Shown here: in pieces, positions 57,135 to 64,000 of the stretch
Layout: every line of letters begins with the position of its first letter
Position numbering within the stretch: position 1 is the first letter of the stretch
NCBI GenBank assembly: GCA_010015805.1
Contig: ML978133.1
Coordinates: 186,001 to 250,000, forward strand
Direction: 5' to 3'
Source: Rhizodiscina lignyota
Lineage: Eukaryota; Ascomycota; Dothideomycetes; Aulographales; Rhizodiscinaceae
Length of the DNA stretch: 64,000 nucleotides
Made by a program: the position numbers and the translations under genes
Notes under the pieces: model-generated
The model's input: the letters and a program-made list of their open reading frames with translations, nothing else
Databases searched by the model: none
What the model was told of the DNA's origin: nothing

Positions 57135-58981
57135 ATGTCGTTCGCGCGCGCAGTGCAATTCTTACGAGTCCCAACCGAATCGAAATCTGTGTCAAATATA
57201 TGGATAAACGATGATATCAAGCCATTGCCACCGACGAGAAGAACCTGGAATCGGCTCGCGTTCATTTCCTTTTGGGCGATCAATCAGATCTGTCTGTCAA
57301 ATTGGCAGCTTGGCGGATCTCTTGTAGCCTTTGGACTTTCAGTATGGCAATCCATTATCGCAATCATTATCGGCAAGATTATCACGGCACTCGTTGCGGT
57401 GTACAATGGCTACGTTGGCGCGGAATGGCACATTGGATTCCCTGTCTATTCGCGCCTCATTTGGGGTGTATACGGACAGTATCTTGCTCTAGTACAGCGT
57501 ATCGTGCTGTCGCTCGTATGGTTTGCTGTACAATCATGGACAGGCGGTTTATGTGTGGAAGCAATCCTCTCCAGCATATTCTCTTCGTACCAGCATATGC
57601 CAAATCACTTCCCGGCATCAGCGCACATGGATACGAGGCAATTTATCGGCTGGGTCATCTTCAATGTTCTCATGATCCCAATATTATATGTACCTCCGGA
57701 GCGCATTAAGTGGATCGTTCTCTGGATGAACGTCGTATCGGCCATTACCCTCATCTGTATGATGATCTGGGCACTCTCCGCCGCTCACGGTGCAGGACCT
57801 TTACTTTCAGCTCCAGCAACAGTTCAATCTGGCAGTGAACTAGGCTGGAGCATTGTGCTGGGTATCACAACTGTCATTGGCAGCATTGCTGTGGGCCTTA
57901 CGAATCAGATGGATTACAGTAGATTCGCGCGAAGAACAGGCGATCAGGTAACGACACGTAGTGCGAACCGTCCGAGAGGGCCTTTGCTAATTTGGTGAAT
58001 AGGTCTTTGGCCAGTGGTTCTCCATTATATTCTTTGGGACAATAATGCCGCTGTTTGGTTGTTTAGTCTCGTCAGCTACCCAGCAGATCTATGGAGAGGC
58101 CATCTGGAACCCGCCGATCCTGGTACAGAAGTGGATGGACACCGACTACAATGCAAAGACGAGAGCGGCAGGGTTTTTTGCTGGCTGTGGACTTGTTGGT
58201 AAGACTTCTCGCTTCTGGAGTTCTTGTCAAAAGTGTCGAACATCACTGCTAAAATTGCACAGTATGCCAACTCGCAATCAATGCGATTGATAACGCGTTC
58301 TCGACAGGATTTGACATGGCCGGTTAGTTTCCAATTCTTGCTTCTGATATTTTGTTCAACTAAGTATCGACAGGGCTATTTCCAAACTTCATAAACATCC
58401 GCCGCGGTGCATATATCGGCCTCATTCTAAGCATTGCTTTATGCCCCTGGGAACTTCTTTCATCTGCGGCCACCTTTATTTCCGTTCTATCGGCTTACTC
58501 AGTCTTTCTTGGGCCCATGGTGGGAATTCAAATTGCGGAATACTGGATTATTCGTCGACGCCGAATCAAGCTTTCTGACCTATACCATAATCGACGCAGT
58601 GGCATCTACTACTATTTCTACGGCATCAACTGGAGGTCATTTGTGTCTTGGGTCGTGGGCTGGGCAAGCCAGATTCCAGGGTTTGCACATGCCGTGAACA
58701 AGAACATCGTCGTCCCGGCAGGCTGTAATGAGCTGTATTACTTGGCATACCCGCTTGGATTTGCCATCTCGTTTGTCGTCCACCTGGCTTTGAACAAATT
58801 CTTTCCTCCACCAGGGCGAGACCTCATCGATCCGATCGATTACTACAACACATTTTCCCCGGAGGAGGCAGCGCACTTTGGAGTCGAGCCGTACGACGGT
58901 AGGATTGAGGGACAGGTGATTATTGATGAAGATCAGGATGTGATCCACGATGAAATCAAAGCAATGGACCAGAAGCTATGA
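57135..58981 (+). CDS. NCS1-family nucleobase/hydantoin permease
   Basis: Exons 57135-57947, 58003-58198, 58263-58322 and 58374-58981 give 558 residues. The cytosolic N-terminus (NDDIKPLPPTRRTWN) is the typical NCS1 start, where LPPxxRTW precedes helix 1. About twelve membrane helices follow; helix 1 holds FISFWAINQICLSNWQLGGS. Conserved blocks include NGYVGAEWHIGFPVYSR, FAVQSWTGGLCVE, and GLTNQMDYSRFAR with the D-Y-S/T-R motif of fungal allantoin/uracil/uridine permeases. The C-terminal tail is acidic with HDEIKAMDQKL. Imports a purine, pyrimidine, allantoin or hydantoin with a cation. Shares its promoter region with the hydantoinase gene, suggesting co-regulation. Confidence 0.92.
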
Positions 58982-59394
58982 TTTGCGGGAAAGAATATGA
59001 AACTTTGGTGGGGAAATGGTATGCTACCTAGTGAAATCCACGAGATGATTTAGCTCGGGATGGCGCGTCTCTATGCAACAGGCACGTTACCTTCCGACAT
59101 AGATCCGCAGCGGTACACTATTGGGTCTGTGAGCACAGAAACGCAGTTGATCAGTTCCGTGTTGCGCGTTTGTGTCCGCACCCTTGCATCTCACGTGGTT
59201 CCCACTTCTCATTTCCGTTAACACGTCGCCCCGTTTGATGGCCGCGTTTGTGAATACTCACGGCTTCAGGGAAACTTTTCTTGCCAACACACGTAGTTTG
59301 CGTGCTGTTTAATACCCATCAAAATCCCTTTCTTTTCGTTCTCGCCTGTCTATCTTCCTAGACATCATTGCCTTATGATTCGTCTTCCTCAACA
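58982..59394. other. intergenic, promoter of MYND gene
   Basis: About 410 bp with pyrimidine-rich sequence from 59325. No other feature seen. Confidence 0.6.
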
Positions 59395-61443
59395 ATGGAT
59401 TTAGACCAGAAGCTTAAGTCGTTAAGCTTGTCGCAGGATGAGCATGTCACAGTTCGGCGTCTCCAGTGTGCTAACGTCGTTACGGATGAAGATGGCTTAG
59501 TCCGTAATTGCAGGAATAGCTCAACAAAGACTTGCAGCAGCTGCTACTTAGTGCAGGTAAAACATGACCAAGCTTTTGGACCATGTAGCAGTGCTCTTAC
59601 TAACAATCCTCCAATAGTATTGCGGCGAAGATTGCCAGAAAGCGCACTGGAAAGCGCATAAGCCCGATTGCAAGTCGGAAGTCTCAAAGGAGTCATGGGT
59701 GCCAGGTTGGCAACAAGAGAACCGGACTCCGGATTTCATCGAAGCAAACGATGACGGTCCACCGACTTCTTATACCTTCGTGGGGAGCTTTCAAAAGCAT
59801 CTGTGGGGAAACGTGCCGGCCATTGACGTTCTAAAGCTTGAAACGAACGAAGGTCTGAAGCATCAGAAGGACTTGCATCTGATGTTCGCTGGTGTGTTCA
59901 CAAACCATGGATATACAGCACTGCTGTGCCGCTTACCGAGTCATAACTAACAACTAAGCTAGCATCGGGAGATCTTCGCAATGTTCTTGAGACCGTGATA
60001 GGTATCCCCGATACGTACAGAAGCACATGTCACATTCTCGTCAACGACCGCGACCAGGACATTGCGATCCGGAATACGGTACTCCTCCTCATGGGAATAT
60101 CCTCGGACGTTTCCCTGGACCAGACAGTTGAGGCTATGATACATATTTGGTACTCCACCTTCCTGACTGACACGAACGTCAATAAAGTCCTCTTGCCTGC
60201 GCTCTCCCTGATTCAAGACGTCTACCTGAAGGTCAAGGATAAGACTACAAGTACTCTGTATTCGAAAAGTTGGACCTTCGGAGGTACAACGCTGCGCGTC
60301 GCACTCGAGAAGGATGACTGGGAAGATATGTACAAGCTTTCACTTCCCTCCGGCTTGTCGGCCAGTCAAGCACAGGAAGTCAGGCGCTCTGTGACACTCG
60401 CACGGAAAGATCACCTGGATCGCCATCTTTTCTCACAGTCATGCGGCTACCGCGTGCCAATCACAAGATTCCGAGAGGATGGAATGCTGCTTCCTTTCTC
60501 CACTTCAAGATCTTCTTTCACAAAGCCAAATCCGTAAGACCCTATGAATTGCAATGAGGGTGGATGTCAGTGGAGCTAACAGTATCAGGACTTTCTTTCG
60601 CTACCCAAACAAGTGGCCAATGATGGACTCTGCTGATCCTGAGAGTTCTTGGCCACTCCGCGCAATCTGGAACTTGCAAATCGGTCAACCAAGAAATGAC
60701 TTCTACGGGAAGCTGTTCTTCTACCTTCAAGAGCGACTACGGAGATTCGTGCAGAAACTGCGCAAGAGCAGCTTCAAAATCGTCATCCTCCGACAAGACG
60801 CAGCTCAGCTACCGGATTCTGCAAAAGATCTCGCATTTGGCAAGGACGGCATTGATAGAATCGAGACATCTAACATTGCTGACCTGCACTATATGGGAAC
60901 GGTCGACGTAGTCCGACTGTTCAGTCCTCTGCTGAAGAGTCCGAAAGACAATCCTCACTCCACGCTTATCACGCACTACTTGAATGCGGCCAAAAATGCT
61001 CACATGTGGTTGACGGACGCTGGACCTAATCCTGAATACGAGAAAGAACTCACAGAGGCCCTCACGAAGGTGAGTCGGTATCGCGGATTTTTTTGGCCGA
61101 CAAGCAACATGGACGCTCGGATTCTCAGGTCACTCTACGAGAGGGACCTCTTCATCAACTGGGACAAATACTTCAATCAGTGAGCACATACTACACTCCC
61201 TTAATATTTGTGCAAGTGCTTATTGTTAAACTTCCCAGCTACATGAAATACCTTAAATTCGACCAGATTTGTAACCGATTCAACGTTAAAATCAGAGAAC
61301 GAAACACCATCGTCGAGAAATCGCCGTTCAGATTGAAGAAGAATCCTGACGAAAACGGCGCTCAAGAAGAGTTTCTGGTGTCAAGCGCGTCGAATCATGG
61401 TGCCCATGAGCGGTACCTGGAATGGGTTCGAAACTCCGCATAG
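59395..61443 (+). CDS. MYND-finger protein with DUF4470-like region
   Basis: Exons 59395-59556, 59618-59891, 59963-60533, 60589-61179 and 61239-61443 give 600 residues. A MYND zinc finger spans the first splice: CANVVTDEDG...C, TCSSCYLVQ joined to YCGEDCQKAHWKAHKPDC, with all expected Cys and the final H-x3-C. Next, the region WGNVPAIDVLKLETNEG and ASGDLRNVLETVIGIP, with YRSTCHILVNDRDQDIAIRN, matches DUF4470. A helical C-terminal half follows. Proteins of this MYND-DUF4470 layout are common in ascomycetes without assigned function; MYND fingers bind short proline-containing peptides. Start ATG 59395 is the first good one after the pyrimidine-rich leader. Confidence 0.9.
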
Positions 61444-62292
61444 ATGTGGTTTTACGGGTGGTTCAGATCGAGATAGCACGCCCCACGTCTTCACAAGCCA
61501 GCGCATTGCGAGATGTCATCTGTAGCAGCTCTACTAGATAACGGGCGATTGTGTCTTCGTCGCTACGACCGCTACCCCAACTTCAAGCTTCATGCATGTG
61601 CAAGAGTAATTCCAACGAATGCACCCTCATCCTCGTAAAACTTCTTCTTACTGCCGCCCGTCAGCTCAAATCTGTAAACAGCGCCGCCCAAGTCCGTGGT
61701 GTAGAAATGATGATTCTTTAAATCTAAGTTAATCCCGATTGCCTCATGCAGATTGCGTCCCGGGTCCAGCATCGGATAGAGTACGGGGTTGGCACGCTAG
61801 TGGTTTTAATACAGCCAACCTTGCACCTTGTACTTAACAACATACAATACACTCTCCGCAAGAAACAGACTCCCCCGGATCTCCGCCGCGGTCGGGGCAT
61901 GCGGATAAGTGGGTCATCGCCCCTGCACTAGAGAGCCAGGGGGACTGTGGACAGAAATTTTGACCTTCTCTAACCTCACGTCCGGCCGCAGCACGACTTT
62001 CTGACTTAGCTGTTCTGAATCTCAGCGGCCGCTCATACATTATGTATGTCTGTATCGAGAGTAAGTTGACCGCAAGGGCTGAAATTTACTTTAGCCACCC
62101 CTGTTGGCCACGTGAATGAGCGGGGGTACAGCAGGAATCTCATTTACCCTACCCGACAGTTCTCTGTTGTTGCGCTCTCTGTCAGCAGCCATGATCGAAA
62201 CCAAAATTCGGCTGCTGATTTCTGTGCTCAATCGCGCCAATTTGATTCTGCTGTCTACATCAAGATGCTAAATCAGTCTTGAGCCTGACAAC
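61444..62292. other. intergenic region with a gene relic
   Basis: About 0.85 kb between the MYND gene and the flavoprotein gene. Left half carries the propeller relic described separately; the right half (61900-62292) shows no gene and includes the promoter of the flavoprotein gene. Confidence 0.6.
61590..61900 (-). pseudogene. C-terminal relic of a YWTD/SMP-30-like beta-propeller gene
   Basis: Minus frame 61796-61590 reads RANPVLYPMLDPG, NLHEAIGINLDLKNHHFYTT, DLGGAVYRFELTGGS and ends in GAFVGITLAHA with a proper stop. Just before it, across a TAG acceptor-like site, another frame reads DRGGDPGESVS. This is the typical end of fungal YWTD/SMP-30-like propellers (TDRGxxPxGNxxxRA ... GIxLDxxxxxxYxTDLGGxVY). 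A full member needs about 300 more residues upstream, but only about 390 bp separate this from the divergent gene at 62293 and they carry no propeller motifs. So it looks like a truncated remnant rather than a working gene. Confidence 0.6.
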
Positions 62293-63654
62293 ATGACCAA
62301 AGAATCTATCGTGATCGTTGGTACAGGGTGGGCAGGCTATACAGTCTCCCAACAACTCGACAGCAAGAAATTTGACATTACCATTGTTTCACCAGAAGAG
62401 ACGAGTGCGTACACGCCGCTGTTGGTACGTTCAACCGCCTCACTCCGAGACAAGATCTGTATACTGACTCACCGCCACCAAGGCCAGTGCAGCATGCGGA
62501 CTCTTTGACTTCTCTATTGCGGAGGAGCCGGTAAGGCACAAAAGCAAAAACATTGCGTTTTACAAAGCCCGTGTGGAGAATGTCGACTTTGCCGCAAAGA
62601 CTTGCAAGTGTCGCGCAGCGTGCGAGATTGAGGGAGGCGACATGAGGGTGTTTGACGTCCCTTACGATCGCCTTATTCTTGCACCAGGGTGAGTACCATT
62701 CCGGGAGCTGTTTCAGTACTCAGTTCATATGAATAGAATAGATGCGTATCGAATACGTTCGAAACGGCCGGAGCAGCTGAGAAGGCCTTTTTTGTGCGTA
62801 ATGTCGCGGACGCCAAAAAGGTGCAGCATCGATTAAGACAGCTCCTGGAACTGGCGTCTTTGCCTGGCGTGTCGGATCAAGAACAGCGAGACCTGCTTCA
62901 CATCGTCATCGTAGGTGGCGGGCCTACTGGTGTTGAGATCGCTGCTGAGATGTCCGATCTATTCAATGATGACTTTTCCAAACTTTATCCGAATCTAAAA
63001 GGGAAGATGCGAATTACCATTCACGACACGGCGCATTTCATTCTAGGTTCCTTCGAAGAGTCGCTGAGGGAGCACGCTATCGAGAGCTTCTCCAAACGGA
63101 ATGTCCAGGTTATCACAGATTCCAAGATCAAGCAGGTCTGCATGGACAGCATTATAACTGAATCAGAGGGAGAGGTAAAGTGCGGAATGGTATTGTGGAC
63201 CGCAGGAAATAAACAATGCGCTCTTGTCGACAGTCTCAATGTGGCGAAAACGGACAGACTTCCGAGGATTCTGACGGACGAGTACCTCCACGTCCTGGAG
63301 ATCGATAGATCCCCGATGCGTGATGTCTTTGCTTTGGGCGATGCAGCGGATGTCAAGAAGTTCTTTCTCCCGACAACAGCCGAGGTAGCAGTTCAAAAGG
63401 CCGAGTATTTGGCGAACACATTGAATACCGACAACTACAGCACCCCATTTGGGTACCGGCAGAGACCCCTTGTAGCGTATATTGGTGGTCATGACGGCGT
63501 CATAAGCGGAAAGCCCGAGTGGTCAGGAAACCGCGCATGGGCGGCATGGAGGAGCAAGAATTTGTTTTGGACAAGAAGTTGGCGGCGCAAACTTATGATC
63601 ATGGCCGCCTGGTTCTTGGACTGGTTCGGTGGGAAAGAAATCGCTCGGGCATGA
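62293..63654 (+). CDS. NDH-2/AIF-like FAD-dependent oxidoreductase
   Basis: Exons 62293-62424, 62483-62688 and 62742-63654 give 416 residues. The N-terminal Rossmann motif IVIVGTGWAGY binds FAD, and a second one, IVIVGGGPTGVEIAAEM, binds NAD(P)H. A late FAD contact reads MRDVFALGDAAD, and the C-terminal part (AEVAVQKAEYLANTL, PLVAYIGGHDGVI) is as in alternative NADH dehydrogenases. Full-length mitochondrial NDH-2 proteins are usually 500 or more residues with a targeting peptide; this one lacks one and is shorter, so it could be a cytosolic or membrane-edge NDH-2 paralogue or an AIF-like protein. The C-terminus is basic and hydrophobic (WRRKLMIMAAWFLDWFGGK), which could anchor it to a membrane. 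Confidence 0.88.
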
Positions 63655-63718
63655 AGAAAAGTGATCCCACCTCTTAGATAGCTACAAGTCACGAAGAAAT
63701 CACTGGAACACATTTCTG

Positions 63719-63958
63719 CTATTTGGGAAGAGAGTACGTGAAAATAAGTCTAGAGATTTCATTGAATGTTACAAGGCCAACTCGGAGCCGATTGGCACAT
63801 CTTTCCTCCAACAATTTGTCCTCTTCTTCCAAATCATCCCTGCTCCCTGAAGTCAACAGCCCTCTCAATTGGGCTTTCATTCCTTCAACGACATCAAACT
63901 TGTCAATATGGTTTTGAAAATGTGTTAATAAGCGGGCCAGTGATACAAATGGTTGTGA
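63719..63958 (-). CDS. last exon of an unidentified gene (partial)
   Basis: Minus-strand frame of 79 codons ending at TAG 63719-63721 and preceded by an AACAG acceptor at 63959-63960 in phase 0. It reads SQPFVSLARLLTHFQNHID, KFDVVEGMKAQLRGLL, a Glu/Asp-rich helix, and FNEISRLIFTYSLPK. Helical and coding-like, no family recognised. The rest of the gene lies beyond the right edge of the window. The 3' end is convergent with the flavoprotein gene only 64 bp away. Confidence 0.5.
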   Translation of the reverse strand, partial: SQPFVSLARLLTHFQNHIDKFDVVEGMKAQLRGLLTSGSRDDLEEEDKLLEERCANRLRVGLVTFNEISRLIFTYSLPK

Positions 63959-64000
63959 CTGTTCAATTTTTACGTAGCCCTCTCAACGTTGGTCCGCCGA

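Overview
This is a stretch of nuclear DNA from a filamentous ascomycete (Pezizomycotina, most likely a Dothideomycete). The evidence is short introns of about 45-115 bp with GT(A/G)xGx donors, CTAAC-like branch points and YAG acceptors, and recognisable fungal families: SSD1, GLE1, IML2, GIR2, CPD1, DUF6594, Rds1-like ferritin-like protein, bilirubin-oxidase-type multicopper oxidase, hydantoinase-DUF917 fusion, fungal BTB proteins and a MYND protein. All gene models were spliced by eye and checked for phase. Exon limits are given in each entry.

Layout, left to right. A small secreted Cys-rich protein (508-897, minus) is followed by a mosaic nuclear-type protein (1995-4393, minus) that joins a ubiquitin-like domain, a bZIP segment, three C2H2 fingers and a retropepsin-like domain. 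It is divergent from a DUF6594 membrane protein (4739-5746, plus). Next come a bHLH transcription factor (6148-7473, minus) and a secreted bilirubin oxidase-like enzyme with a repetitive Asp/Lys/Ser/Thr tail (9154-11341, minus). A 2.9-kb gene-poor gap leads to IML2 (14260-16708, plus), a disordered 853-residue fungal protein (17553-20177, plus) and a giant 2634-residue repeat protein (22234-30202, plus). Two tandem BTB-type genes (30698-31514 and 32037-33520) and GIR2 (33875-34673) lie on the minus strand. An X-family DNA polymerase with a BRCT domain (35044-37412, plus), a patatin-like lipase (37767-39784, minus), CPD1 (40118-41125, plus, with a transposon-like insertion in an intron) and GLE1 (41856-43430, minus) follow. 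SSD1 (45010-49226, plus) sits after a long leader or promoter. The right arm carries a secreted ferritin-like protein (51401-52529, plus) and a divergent hydantoinase/NCS1-permease pair (53412-56495 minus, 57135-58981 plus). It ends with a MYND protein (59395-61443, plus), a relic of a YWTD/SMP-30-like propeller gene (about 61590-61900, minus), an NDH-2-like flavoprotein (62293-63654, plus) and the last exon of an unidentified minus-strand gene running off the window.

How the genes relate. Most are unlinked housekeeping or regulatory genes: RNA export (GLE1), translation and cell-wall control (SSD1), translation-linked signalling (GIR2), DNA repair (X-family polymerase), RNA/cyclic-phosphate metabolism (CPD1), and proteostasis (IML2). 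The clearest functional pairing is the hydantoinase-DUF917 enzyme beside a nucleobase/hydantoin-type permease transcribed from a shared 640-bp promoter, which suggests uptake plus ring opening of a cyclic nitrogen compound. The most unusual objects are the four-domain mosaic at 1995-4393 and the giant protein at 22234-30202, whose twelve-fold repeat I do not recognise.
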